A DNA stretch of 59,636 nucleotides, taken from NCBI GenBank assembly GCA_002341165.1, contig DDNL01000095.1, positions 18,686 to 78,321 of the forward strand. The letters are read 5' to 3'. The DNA is from Shewanellaceae bacterium UBA2521 (GTDB lineage: Bacteria; Pseudomonadota; Gammaproteobacteria; Enterobacterales; Shewanellaceae). Below the pieces are notes generated by a model. It was given only the letters and a program-made list of their open reading frames with translations. It ran no database searches and was not told where the DNA came from. Shown here piece by piece: positions 18,206 to 26,932 of this stretch. Position numbers and translations under genes: made by a program. Each line of letters starts with the position of its first letter. Within the stretch, counting starts at the first letter, position 1.

Positions 18206-18300
18206 ACCTATTGTTTGACTTCACATATTCTAAAGGGTTCACATGATCCAAAACTATAACAAAATTTATAAGAATCTATAAGGCGTAAGGAATCAGCCAA

Positions 18301-19110
18301 ATGAATAAAAATAAAAAACGTACAACCCCTATAGACAGCTTGCTCAAAGAAGCGCTACATCAAAATTTGAACTCATTTATAAACGTCGCCATTGATACTG
18401 AAGTACAAGAGTTTCTGATAACAAATCGAAATAAAAGAATCGATAATAAACTTGCCATTGTACGCAACGGATATCTTCCCGAGCGTACTTTAAAATCTAG
18501 TTTCGGCGATATCTCCATAAAAATACCCAAAATCAGAGATAGAACGAAACAAGGTATTAAATTTAATAGTAAAATTATTTTACCTTATCGTAAGCATATC
18601 CATCCTCGATACGAACATATTCGTGGCTATTTGATCCACAGTCTTATTACCGGTCAAACAAAACAGCTTATGTCGAAACTCTTTAGTCGCACTATTCAAG
18701 AGCTACCCGACTCTTTTTGGCCGCAAATTACATCAAAATGGCAAAAACTCTATTATCGAGGTATGAAGACTGATTTGAACCAATATAGATATCCTGTTCT
18801 GTATGCCTCATCTTTTAAATACAAAGTCACTGTTTCACAAAATACGCATCTACTATTTATTTTAGGTATGCAACAATCAGGTCAAATGGATCTACTAGGA
18901 GCCAGCTCCTCTTACAACAACTCAAACATCCACTGGAGAAATCTATTTAATCAAATAGAAAAATCTGGCCTTACGATACCCCCTCATACAATCGTTACCA
19001 CACCCAATACTCATATCAATCAGTTTATCTATACAAAATGGCCTAATACAGCTTACAAAACACAATCAGAAAATTATGCACACTCAAACGATCAGTTGAT
19101 CACAGCCTAA
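18301..19110 (+). CDS. IS256-type transposase relative lacking the catalytic residues
   Basis: 269 residues, against about 400 in IS256-family transposases. The N-terminal half follows the family closely: LLKEALHQNLNSF, NGYLPERTLKSSFGDISIKIPKIRD (typical RNGY..RTLKT.FG...I.IP..R), then KYRHIHPRYE-like text. At the first catalytic Asp (family pattern YP.V.LDA) it reads YPVLYASS, the second-Asp region reads IVTTPNTHINQF, and the protein ends before the third acidic residue. The frame is nonetheless open with a good AAGGA ribosome site (18288-18292). Either a domesticated DNA-binding protein or a truncated remnant. No flanking terminal inverted repeats were seen. Confidence 0.7.
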   Translation: MNKNKKRTTPIDSLLKEALHQNLNSFINVAIDTEVQEFLITNRNKRIDNKLAIVRNGYLPERTLKSSFGDISIKIPKIRDRTKQGIKFNSKIILPYRKHIHPRYEHIRGYLIHSLITGQTKQLMSKLFSRTIQELPDSFWPQITSKWQKLYYRGMKTDLNQYRYPVLYASSFKYKVTVSQNTHLLFILGMQQSGQMDLLGASSSYNNSNIHWRNLFNQIEKSGLTIPPHTIVTTPNTHINQFIYTKWPNTAYKTQSENYAHSNDQLITA

Positions 19111-19122
19111 TGACTTACTATA

Positions 19123-19146
19123 CTGCGTGCAGCTTACTGCGCGCAG
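19123..19146. terminator. Strong hairpin between convergent genes
   Basis: Ten-base stem 19123-19132 / 19137-19146 (CTGCGTGCAG against CTGCGCGCAG, one G-U pair) with loop CTTA. Sits between the transposase-like gene and comF, which converge. There is no T-run, so termination would be Rho-assisted or weak. Confidence 0.5.
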
Positions 19147-19148
19147 CC

Positions 19149-19847
19149 TTAAGCCTTAGACAGTGTCCAGACCTGACAAGCATAATCAGGCAAGCAAGCC
19201 ATAACTTGATCCGTCGTCGCACCTGTTGTAAAAACATCATCAATAATCGCGATGCGCTGTACATCTAGATCATGCTTCAATTGAAAAGCACCTTGTAGAT
19301 TCATTTGTCTTTCTTTTCTATTTAAAAACTGTTGTGATGGAGTATGACGAGTGCGTATCAGAGCATCGGATACAACAGGGAGATTCAACCTCCGACCCAA
19401 CTGTTGAGCAATCAAATAAGCTTGATTAAATCCTCTCTGACGCAAACATGTATCATGTAGCGGTACAGGCAACAAAGCCTGTGCAGGCTCAATAATCTGC
19501 TGCTTTTGCAAAGTCATAACACGCTGATAAAGCATCTCGCATAAAGGTTCAAGCCAGTAGAATTGACGCTGAGCTTTAATTTTTCTTACCCCAGAACCAA
19601 GAGCTGTTTGGTGTTGACAAGCATATATTCTGACTTGCTTATTGGTCTCACCTTGGCAAGCAGCACAAAAACCTCCTGAATCATGCTCTACTGGTCGATG
19701 ACAGTGTAGACAATAGTTCTGTTTTTCATACTGCGCATCAAAGCAAGCATCGCATAATACATGCTCTTGTTGATGAAGCGTATGCAAACATAAAGCACAA
19801 GACTGAGGTAGGTGCATTTGCACCCATTTGAGGAGTTTAGAAACCAT
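19149..19847 (-). CDS. comF: ComF/GntX family phosphoribosyltransferase-like protein
   Basis: 232 residues from the chosen ATG at 19847, which has AGGA six bases upstream; the frame stays open for 29 more codons but without a ribosome site and without family similarity. Two N-terminal zinc-binding CxxC pairs (CALC, CDAC, CLHC, CAAC) precede a phosphoribosyltransferase domain with QRGFNQAYLIAQ and the PRPP loop RIAIIDDVFTTGATTDQVM. Related to ComF (needed for DNA uptake in competent bacteria) and E. coli GntX. In E. coli gntX is directly upstream of nfuA; here an ORFan separates them and the strand is opposite. Confidence 0.88.
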   Translation of the reverse strand: MVSKLLKWVQMHLPQSCALCLHTLHQQEHVLCDACFDAQYEKQNYCLHCHRPVEHDSGGFCAACQGETNKQVRIYACQHQTALGSGVRKIKAQRQFYWLEPLCEMLYQRVMTLQKQQIIEPAQALLPVPLHDTCLRQRGFNQAYLIAQQLGRRLNLPVVSDALIRTRHTPSQQFLNRKERQMNLQGAFQLKHDLDVQRIAIIDDVFTTGATTDQVMACLPDYACQVWTLSKA

Positions 19848-19948
19848 GAGACATCCTGTCGAAAATGGCTCATATATGAAGCCACATAGTGATCCAAAGT
19901 ACCTTTTATACCGTAATAGTAAGGGATAAATCAAGTGGATATGAGAGA

Positions 19949-20668
19949 ATGATAGTTTCTAACTATTTGCATTTACCTTTGTCTACGACCAATGCTTCAA
20001 CCGAAAGTGTTCGAATCGATAACAAGCGTAGATCCCTCATTGGTCGAGCAGGTAAAACCAAAGGGATGTCAGAAAAAGCTGAAATAATGAGCGACACGCA
20101 TCCCCAGCGTGATTTTCTTCATCTCAACTTCGACGATGAACCCCCCCCCTCTAATGCATTCGAAAAAGAGCTCAATCAAGCTATTGTCGACCAACAAGGC
20201 GCTTATAGTGATCAACATCATGCATCTTGGCAACGTACTACAGCGGTTTCTCTACCAGATAGCATACATCTTACAACGGGCAAAGAGCCCACTTTAGGGC
20301 TACTTTTCTACCAAGCTCCAATTAAAGCTAAAATGATGCAGTGGTCGAGCTCCATGATTCCCATTAGCCTAGGAGAAATGGAACAAGAATATGCCGATGA
20401 AAGTGAGGATATTGCACAGAAGTTCCAAAGAAACTTTGCTAGCACTTACCTAGAAACTCCGCGAGAACTGCAAGAAAATCCCATAAAAATGCAAGAACCC
20501 CCAATCCGCTCGGAGGTTGAAAAAATTAAACACAAGAACTGGAGCAGCGCACAAGAAAAAGAAAGAAACGATCTCGTTCTCAAAACAAAAAAGCAGCTGA
20601 CTCAAGTACAAGATGAACACGAAGACTCAGATGAAACCAAACCTCCTTCCATCCATATCTCGGTATAG
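19949..20668 (+). CDS. Unrecognised hydrophilic protein with a C9 tract
   Basis: About 239 residues from the ATG at 19949; the frame is open from a GTG at 19889 and a start further in (residues MSDTHPQRD) is also possible. The protein is charged and low in hydrophobics, with no signal peptide, membrane segment or recognised domain; the C-terminal third is rich in Glu, Lys and Gln and probably disordered or coiled coil. A run of nine C (20141-20149) encodes Pro-Pro-Pro in DDEPPPSN. A one-base slip there would truncate the product. Located between comF and nfuA, genes usually adjacent. Confidence 0.55.
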   Translation: MIVSNYLHLPLSTTNASTESVRIDNKRRSLIGRAGKTKGMSEKAEIMSDTHPQRDFLHLNFDDEPPPSNAFEKELNQAIVDQQGAYSDQHHASWQRTTAVSLPDSIHLTTGKEPTLGLLFYQAPIKAKMMQWSSSMIPISLGEMEQEYADESEDIAQKFQRNFASTYLETPRELQENPIKMQEPPIRSEVEKIKHKNWSSAQEKERNDLVLKTKKQLTQVQDEHEDSDETKPPSIHISV

Positions 20669-20804
20669 TTTTGCTATTGATCATACTGAAAGTTATAGCA
20701 AAATGAGTCAATTGAGATGACAAACTAAGTAGAAATAGCGTAGAATTACGATCTTGTATCTTAATATATAAATGATTCAGTCACAGCTCACGATGGAGTA
20801 CTCT

Positions 20805-21383
20805 ATGATCAACATTTCAGAATCAGCCCAAGCTCACTTTGTCGATCTGCTGAGCAGCCAAGCTGAGGGCACACATATACGTATTTTTGTCATCAACCCA
20901 GGTACGCCTAATGCAGAATGCGGTGTTTCATATTGCCCACCTGATACAGTTGAAGCAACCGATGCTGAGTTCACTTATCAAGGCTTTAGTGCCATGGTTG
21001 ACGAGAAAAGTTTACCTTTCTTAGAAGATGCTGAAATTGATTATGTCACCGAACAACTTGGCGCACAGCTCACCTTAAAAGCACCGAATGCGAAAATCAA
21101 AGCTGTAGCAGATAATGCTCCCTTAGTTGAACGCATCGAGTATATGATTCAAGCCGAGATTAACCCTACCCTAGCCAGTCATGGTGGACACATTAACCTA
21201 CTTGAAATCACAGAGGAAGGTTTCGCTATCATTCAATTTGGTGGTGGCTGCAACGGCTGTTCTATGGCCGATGTCACTTTAAAAGAAGGGATAGAGAAGC
21301 AGCTTCTTGAAGCCTTTGGTGATGAAATTAAAGGTATCAAAGACGCAACAGAGCACCAACGCGGTGATCACTCTTACTACTAA
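20805..21383 (+). CDS. nfuA: Fe-S biogenesis protein NfuA
   Basis: 192 residues from the ATG at 20805, which has GGAG six bases upstream and gives the E. coli-like start MINISESAQAHF. An in-frame ATG 11 codons earlier is less likely. N-terminal degenerate A-type domain (NPGTPNAECGVSYCPPD) and C-terminal NifU domain with the cluster-binding GGGCNGCSMADVTLKEGIE. NfuA carries and delivers [4Fe-4S] clusters, including to LipA, whose gene is also in this window. Confidence 0.96.
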   Translation: MINISESAQAHFVDLLSSQAEGTHIRIFVINPGTPNAECGVSYCPPDTVEATDAEFTYQGFSAMVDEKSLPFLEDAEIDYVTEQLGAQLTLKAPNAKIKAVADNAPLVERIEYMIQAEINPTLASHGGHINLLEITEEGFAIIQFGGGCNGCSMADVTLKEGIEKQLLEAFGDEIKGIKDATEHQRGDHSYY

Positions 21384-21391
21384 TGCATAGC

Positions 21392-21425
21392 AAGGCAGCT
21401 TAGCCATTGCGGCTGCCTTATCTTA
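21392..21425 (+). terminator. nfuA terminator
   Basis: AAGGCAGC (21392-21399) pairs with GCTGCCTT (21412-21419) around a 12-base loop, followed by a modest ATCTTAT stretch, just after the nfuA stop. Confidence 0.6.
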
Positions 21426-21544
21426 TCCTGCACTTTTGACGACTGAAACGTCTCAGCCGTATATTTTTTTAAGTAAATCCCACCAAAGGCGGTGTTTCTT
21501 CTTATACTTAACCTTATCTTATGCTGTTTAATTTAAGGTGAGTT

Positions 21545-22021
21545 ATGCCAAGAACAATCAATATTACAGGGCTCGATGCCAAGTCATCAAAGAAAATGGC
21601 ACAACATCTCAATGTGCTTTTGGCCAGTTATCAAGTGCTGTATATTAATGTGCGAGGATATCACTGGAATATCCAAGGTACTCATTTCTTTGAGTTACAT
21701 GAAAAATTTGAAGCGATTTACAATGAGCTACTTGAGCAGCTCGACGAAATCGCCGAGCGTATCTTAACTCTAGGCCACACCCCTGATCATAATTACAGCG
21801 ATTATGTTAAGAAAAGTCAGGTTAAAGAACATAAAAATGCAAACAGCCACAAAGTATGTATAGAAGGCTTAATGAATGCTCTTGATACGATTTTAAAACA
21901 CCAACGTGAAATTATTGATGATGCGCAAGAGTGCTCTGATGATCGCACACTGGATATGTTAAGTGGCTACATGCTCACGCAAGAAAAGTTAGCTTGGATG
22001 CTCAAAGCTTATCTAAGCTAA
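21545..22021 (+). CDS. dps: Dps-family ferritin-like DNA-protection protein
   Basis: 158 residues. Ferroxidase signature LLASYQVLYINVRGYHWNIQG followed by FFELHEKFEAIYNELLEQLDEIAERI gives the inter-subunit iron site (His, His, Asp, Glu). Dps dodecamers store iron using hydrogen peroxide and protect DNA in starvation. The N-terminus is short with few lysines, so DNA binding may be weak. AAGGTGAG precedes the ATG. Monocistronic with terminators on both sides. Confidence 0.93.
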   Translation: MPRTINITGLDAKSSKKMAQHLNVLLASYQVLYINVRGYHWNIQGTHFFELHEKFEAIYNELLEQLDEIAERILTLGHTPDHNYSDYVKKSQVKEHKNANSHKVCIEGLMNALDTILKHQREIIDDAQECSDDRTLDMLSGYMLTQEKLAWMLKAYLS

Positions 22022-22040
22022 AATCTATACTGTACATCAC

Positions 22041-22068
22041 AAAAAAACCCGCTATAAGCGGGTTTTTT
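22041..22068. terminator. Bidirectional terminator between dps and typA
   Basis: A7 then CCCGC (22048-22052), loop TATAA, GCGGG (22058-22062) and T6. Works for dps on the plus strand and typA on the minus strand. Confidence 0.88.
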
Positions 22069-22092
22069 CAGTTTCAGCACAGTGCTAAGATC

Positions 22093-23922
22093 TTACTTTT
22101 TAGCTCCGCGACTTGCTCTTTTACGCTCGTTTTCAGTTAAGAATTTCTTACGTAAACGAATGCTCTCAGGCGTCACTTCAACTAGCTCATCATCATTAAT
22201 AAACTCTAAAGCTTGCTCTAACGTCATCACAACAGGCGGCACTAACACTTGCGCTTCATCAGTACCTGATGCACGTACGTTTGTTAATTGCTTACCTTTC
22301 AACACGTTTACCGTTAAATCATTGTCGCGGCTATGAATACCAACAATCATACCTTCGTACACTTCAGTACCATGACCTATAAGCATACGTCCACGCTCTT
22401 GCAGATTAAAGAGTGCGTTGGTCAAGGCTTTACCACCAGCATTAGCAATCAACACACCATTAGCACGCTGACCAATCTCGCCACCTTTATGCGCAGCATA
22501 GTGCGAGAAAGTATGGTAAATCAGACCTGTACCTGAAGTAAGCGTCATAAACTCAGTTTGGAACCCAATCAGACCACGACTTGGCATCATAAAGTCCATT
22601 CTGATACGACCTTTACCATCTGGAGACATATCGGTTAGCTCTGCTTTGCGCGTCCCCATTCTCTCCATAATAGGCCCTTGATGCTCTTCTTCAACATCTA
22701 CAGTAACCGTTTCATAAGGCTCCTGTGTTTGACCATCGACTTCGCGAAGAATTACTTCTGGACGCGATACTGCGATTTCATAGCCTTCACGACGCATATT
22801 CTCGATCAAAATACCTAAGTGCAGCTCACCACGACCTGAAACACGGAATTTATCCGGATCATCTGTTTGCTCAACACGTAAAGCTACGTTATGCACCAGC
22901 TCACGCTCTAAACGCTCAAGGATATTACGGGATGTGATAAACTTACCTTCTAAACCAGAAAAAGGTGAGTTATTGACTTGGAATGTCATGGTCACTGTAG
23001 GCTCGTCCACCGACAAAGGCGGTAGCGCTTCTACAGCAGAAGGATCACATAAGGTATCAGAGATCTTCAGTTCACCAAGGCCTGTAACCGCGACAATGTC
23101 ACCTGCTTGCGCCTGCGTGACTTCATGACGCTCTAAGCCTAAGTAGCCTAAAACACTGCCGATTTTACCTTGACGTACACGACCTTCAGCATTCATGATG
23201 CTCACTTGCTGATTCAAGGCTACCGAACCGCGTTTGATGCGGCCAATACCAATCACACCTACATATGAGTTATAATCGAGCTGAGAGATTTGCATTTGGA
23301 ATGCACCATCTTGATTCGCATCAGGTGCTGGAACTTGCTCAACAATCGTCTCAAACAAAGCATTCATATCTTCTGTTTTTACGTCAGCATCAGCAGAAGC
23401 CCAACCTTCCATTGCCGATGCATAGACGACTTGGAAATCAAGCTGCTCATCGGTCGCACCTAAGTTATCAAACAGATCAAAGACCTGATCAATCACCCAA
23501 TCTGGACGCGCTCCTGGCTTATCGATTTTGTTGATCACAACAATAGGCTTCAAACCTTGAGCAAAAGCTTTTTTCGTGACAAAGCGAGTTTGTGGCATCG
23601 GGCCTTCTTGTGCGTCGACAAGAAGAAGGACCGAATCAACCATAGACATAACCCGCTCAACTTCTCCACCAAAATCAGCGTGGCCTGGAGTATCCACGAT
23701 ATTAATGTGGTAATCTTGCCAGTTAATCGCTGTGTTTTTAGCCAGAATGGTGATGCCTCGCTCTTTTTCTAGATCATTAGAATCCATGACCCGCTCATCA
23801 AAATCAGAACGCGTCTCTAATGTCCCTGATTGCTGCAATAATTTATCAACTAATGTTGTTTTACCATGGTCAACATGGGCAATAATCGCAATGTTTCTTA
23901 ATTGTTTTGTTTGCTCACTCAT
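22093..23922 (-). CDS. typA: Translational GTPase TypA/BipA
   Basis: 609 residues, typical length. Ribosome-binding GTPase required for large-subunit assembly at low temperature and for stress responses. G1 AHVDHGKTTLVDKLL, G2 RGITI, G3 DTPGHADFGGEVER, G4 NKID; C-terminal domain with MMPSRGLIGFQTEF and RGAKK tail. A GAAGAG ribosome site precedes the start. Divergent from glnA across a 357-base region. Confidence 0.97.
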   Translation of the reverse strand: MSEQTKQLRNIAIIAHVDHGKTTLVDKLLQQSGTLETRSDFDERVMDSNDLEKERGITILAKNTAINWQDYHINIVDTPGHADFGGEVERVMSMVDSVLLLVDAQEGPMPQTRFVTKKAFAQGLKPIVVINKIDKPGARPDWVIDQVFDLFDNLGATDEQLDFQVVYASAMEGWASADADVKTEDMNALFETIVEQVPAPDANQDGAFQMQISQLDYNSYVGVIGIGRIKRGSVALNQQVSIMNAEGRVRQGKIGSVLGYLGLERHEVTQAQAGDIVAVTGLGELKISDTLCDPSAVEALPPLSVDEPTVTMTFQVNNSPFSGLEGKFITSRNILERLERELVHNVALRVEQTDDPDKFRVSGRGELHLGILIENMRREGYEIAVSRPEVILREVDGQTQEPYETVTVDVEEEHQGPIMERMGTRKAELTDMSPDGKGRIRMDFMMPSRGLIGFQTEFMTLTSGTGLIYHTFSHYAAHKGGEIGQRANGVLIANAGGKALTNALFNLQERGRMLIGHGTEVYEGMIVGIHSRDNDLTVNVLKGKQLTNVRASGTDEAQVLVPPVVMTLEQALEFINDDELVEVTPESIRLRKKFLTENERKRASRGAKK

Positions 23923-24279
23923 AAACTCTTCACTCTATCGGCTTATAACAGTCGATAACCAACATATAATAGTCGGCTTACTCTAACCGTAACTTTAATT
24001 CCGTGCCTATCATACAGATCTACAGCGGAACACTCAAAGAAAAGTCTCATTTTTGAGCTTATAAAAAGAATAAAACTCTAAAATAGACCTTAAGTAGGTA
24101 TAAATCACCTTATATTCAAGCAAAAACACTGAGCTATGTATTCAATTGGCTGTATCAAAAAATATATAGATCCTCACCAAATCTAAAAAATATAGCCTTG
24201 TGCTTAAATTTTGTGTTAAATTCAATGTGAATCAGCTCACAGATGCTGCTTCGATGAAAATTACAAAAAGGATTTTTTT
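23923..24279. other. Divergent intergenic region typA/glnA
   Basis: 357 AT-rich bases with no credible gene. It contains the promoters of both flanking genes and one clear CRP-like palindrome described separately. No sigma-54 (GG-N10-GC) promoter, which often drives glnA, was seen. Confidence 0.6.
24226..24241. promoter_or_regulatory. Perfect CRP-like site upstream of glnA
   Basis: TGTGAATCAGCTCACA: TGTGA, six bases, TCACA, an exact match to the E. coli CRP core. Its centre is about 46 bases upstream of the glnA ATG, leaving too little room for a class I or II activator position, so CRP bound here may overlap the promoter or the transcribed leader and could repress. cyaA in the same window shows that cAMP can be made. 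Confidence 0.6.
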
Positions 24280-25689
24280 ATGTCTATGGCTTCTACTTTA
24301 GCATTTATCTCAAAGCATCAAGTTAAATTTATTGATTTACGATTCACTGACACTTTAGGTAAAGAGCAACATATTTCTATACCCAGCCACCAAGCCAATG
24401 CAACGTTCTTCACAGAAGGTAAAGGCTTTGATGGTTCATCTGTTGTCGGCTGGAAAAGTATCGATGACTCAGATATGATTCTCCGCCCAGATCCCAGCTC
24501 AGCTGTACTCGATCCTTTTTGCCATGACGCTACATTAATACTCCGTTGCGATGTTATCGATCCGACAACTGAAAAAGGTTATCTCCGTGATCCACGCTCT
24601 TTGGCAAAACGTGCCGAGGCTTATCTAGAATCTACCGGTTTTGCTGACCAAGTGCTATTTGGTCCTGAGCCTGAGTTCTTCATCCTAGATGATGTCAAAT
24701 TCAAGTCAAGTATGTCAGGCTGCATGTATCAGATAAACTCTGAAGAGGCCTTCTGGAATTCTGATACCTCTTATTCTCAAGGCAATCTAGGTCATAGGCC
24801 TCAGGTGAAAGAAGGCTACTCTCCTGTACCTCCAGTTGACGCATCACAAAATTTACGCAGCCAAATCTCTCTTCTTTTAGAACAAGTAGGTATACAGGTT
24901 GAAGCACACCATCATGAAGTAGCTACCGCAGGACAAAATGAAATTGCTACGGGCTGTGCAGGTCTACTGCGAAAAGCAGACGAGGTTCAACTACTCAAAT
25001 ATGTCGTGCGTAACGCAGCACATCAAGCAGGTAAAACGGCGACTTTTATGCCTAAACCTCTTGTAGGCGATAATGGCTCTGGTATGCATTGCCATCAATC
25101 TCTTATACAACAAGGCCGTAATCTTTTTGCCGGTGATGCTTATGCTGGATTAAGCGAAACAGCTCTTTTTTATATTGGTGGTCTTATCAAGCATGCTCAA
25201 GCACTTAATGCATTCACTAATCCATCAACAAACTCTTATAAGCGTTTGATTCAAGGTTTTGAAGCGCCTGTTATACTCGCCTACTCTCAACGCAATCGTT
25301 CTGCCGCCATTCGAGTGCCAGCCATGCACCGCCAAGAGCAGGCTAGAATTGAAGCACGTTTCCCTGATTGTACAGCCAATCCCTACCTTGCTTTTTCAGC
25401 GATGCTCATGGCTGGTTTAGATGGTATCGCACACCAAATTCATCCTGGAGAAGCGATGGATAAGAATTTATATCAGCTTTCAAAACAAGAGATGACAGAG
25501 CTGCCTCAAGTAGCAAACCGCCTCGAGCAAGCTTTAGAGGCTCTCGATCAAGATCGCGATTTTTTATTGGCAGGACAAGTCTTCAGCAATGACCTGATTG
25601 ATGCTTATATCGAGCTCAAGCATCAAGACATCATGAAGCTGCACCAAGCAACACATCCTGTTGAATTTGAGATGTATTACAGCCTTTGA
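24280..25689 (+). CDS. glnA: Glutamine synthetase, type I
   Basis: 469 residues, same length as the E. coli enzyme. Forms glutamine from glutamate, ammonia and ATP. Motifs: EGKGFDGSSVVGW, FGPEPEFFILDDV, NGSGMHCHQSL, and NRSAAIRVPA. The adenylylation loop KNLYQLS contains the Tyr modified by GlnE, so the protein is of the GSI-beta, adenylylated class. A strong AAAAGGA ribosome site precedes ATG. glnL and glnG, which often follow glnA, are absent; a large hairpin follows instead. Confidence 0.97.
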   Translation: MSMASTLAFISKHQVKFIDLRFTDTLGKEQHISIPSHQANATFFTEGKGFDGSSVVGWKSIDDSDMILRPDPSSAVLDPFCHDATLILRCDVIDPTTEKGYLRDPRSLAKRAEAYLESTGFADQVLFGPEPEFFILDDVKFKSSMSGCMYQINSEEAFWNSDTSYSQGNLGHRPQVKEGYSPVPPVDASQNLRSQISLLLEQVGIQVEAHHHEVATAGQNEIATGCAGLLRKADEVQLLKYVVRNAAHQAGKTATFMPKPLVGDNGSGMHCHQSLIQQGRNLFAGDAYAGLSETALFYIGGLIKHAQALNAFTNPSTNSYKRLIQGFEAPVILAYSQRNRSAAIRVPAMHRQEQARIEARFPDCTANPYLAFSAMLMAGLDGIAHQIHPGEAMDKNLYQLSKQEMTELPQVANRLEQALEALDQDRDFLLAGQVFSNDLIDAYIELKHQDIMKLHQATHPVEFEMYYSL

Positions 25690-25698
25690 TCTTTCACC

Positions 25699-25733
25699 TT
25701 TGAAGCTGAAGATGCTCATCTCTCAGCTTCAAA
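25699..25733 (+). terminator. Hairpin after glnA
   Basis: Perfect 11-base stem TTTGAAGCTGA (25699-25709) / TCAGCTTCAAA (25723-25733) with a 13-base loop, ten bases after the glnA stop. No T-run follows. Confidence 0.55.
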
Positions 25734-25832
25734 CCTCATCGTAGCAGCTTTTATATGCTTAGATAAAGAACAGACTATCACGTTGTAAAGGTTCGTGATA
25801 TGATGCGTTATTTTTAATGAAAGCAAGATGTT

Positions 25833-26297
25833 ATGTTCCATATCGCTCTTTATGAACCTGAAATTGCGCCCAACACAGGCAATATCATGCGCCTTTGCGC
25901 CAACAACGGCTGTCACCTACATTTGATTGAGCCTCTTGGGTTTACATTAGATGAGAAAAAACTCAAGCGCGCAGGGTTAGATTATCGAGATCTCAATCAT
26001 GTTACACTTCACCAAAATTACACCGCTTTTTTAGAAGCCATGGCAGGTAAAAGAATATTTTCCTGTACAACCAAAGGCTCTAGACCGCATACACAATGCA
26101 GCTATCAGGCAGAAGATGTATTCTTGTTTGGCCCTGAGACCCGAGGCTTACCCGACAGCGTCTTAGAAGCCACGCCAGCAGACCAAAAAATAAGAATACC
26201 GATGCGACCTCATAGTCGCAGCCTGAATCTATCTAACTCTGCTGCGATCATTAGCTATGAAGCGTGGAGACAGCTTGATTTTGCTCAAGGGGCTTAA
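25833..26297 (+). CDS. trmL: tRNA (cytidine/uridine-2'-O)-methyltransferase TrmL
   Basis: 154 residues, minimal SPOUT methyltransferase that methylates the wobble ribose of tRNA-Leu. Motifs: N-terminal HIALYEPEIAPNTGNIMRLCAN, the SAM knot VFLFGPETRGLP, and IPMRPHSRSLNLSNSAAII at the C-terminal knot. Lies alone after glnA. Confidence 0.94.
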   Translation: MFHIALYEPEIAPNTGNIMRLCANNGCHLHLIEPLGFTLDEKKLKRAGLDYRDLNHVTLHQNYTAFLEAMAGKRIFSCTTKGSRPHTQCSYQAEDVFLFGPETRGLPDSVLEATPADQKIRIPMRPHSRSLNLSNSAAIISYEAWRQLDFAQGA

Positions 26298-26321
26298 CGC
26301 CCTCTTGAAAAGCGCACAAAG

Positions 26322-26759
26322 CTAAGTGAGCTCTGTTACACCCAAACGTTCTAAGTAAAACTCAAAGTTTTTGGGCTGTTTCATGGAGATGAGCTTATCA
26401 CCATCTAAGCAAGCAACGAGAGACTGCTGTTGCTGCTTCTCTATTTCTAATTCAATATTTAACAGTTGTTGATATTGCTCAGCATTAAGCTGCTTTTTAA
26501 GTAAACGTCTTGCAGCGCGCAGAGGGACGAGGTTTTCTGATGTAGACGCCAAAGCATGCTCAAGCTCATCAAACAAAGTAGTCTCGATTTTTAATTGCAT
26601 ATCATCTAACCACAAACACATCAAAGCAAGATTTACCTGTCCTTGAAAATCATCTTGTAAATGCAACAATTGCTCTTGCAGCTGTGCTGATTGATAACGT
26701 TGCAAACTGTAACGCCAAAATGCTTCTGCACTAATATCTATTGAAACTGACTGTTCCAT
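26322..26759 (-). CDS. DUF2390/TIGR02444 family protein
   Basis: 145 residues. The segment FWRYSLQRYQ...LLHLQDDFQGQVNLALMCLWL is the hallmark of this gammaproteobacterial family of unknown function. The rest is predicted helical and Gln-rich. It converges with trmL across 24 bases. Nothing in the sequence suggests an enzyme site. Confidence 0.78.
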   Translation of the reverse strand: MEQSVSIDISAEAFWRYSLQRYQSAQLQEQLLHLQDDFQGQVNLALMCLWLDDMQLKIETTLFDELEHALASTSENLVPLRAARRLLKKQLNAEQYQQLLNIELEIEKQQQQSLVACLDGDKLISMKQPKNFEFYLERLGVTELT

Positions 26760-26932
26760 AAACTCTCAACCTAAAATTAGAGTAGCGAAAAAAAAGTTAT
26801 ATACAGATCCATTCTAGACTATTGAGGTATGAAACAAAAGAGAGACGAAGAATAAGAGGCTGTATCATTCAGCTAGGCAAGATAAAATTCCTTGCCGATA
26901 AAATCAAAACAGCTGGTATCTTTTACAACAGA

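Noticed and set aside
18243..18281. 12-codon leader peptide before the transposase-like gene
   Set aside because: ATG with AAGGG nearby but no attenuator-like hairpins or biased composition; too short to support.
19848..19934. 29-residue extension of ComF
   Set aside because: No ribosome site and no similarity; the ATG at 19847 has AGGA at the correct distance.
23923..24279. Sigma-54 promoter for glnA
   Set aside because: No TGGCAC-N5-TTGC-like sequence could be found by eye.
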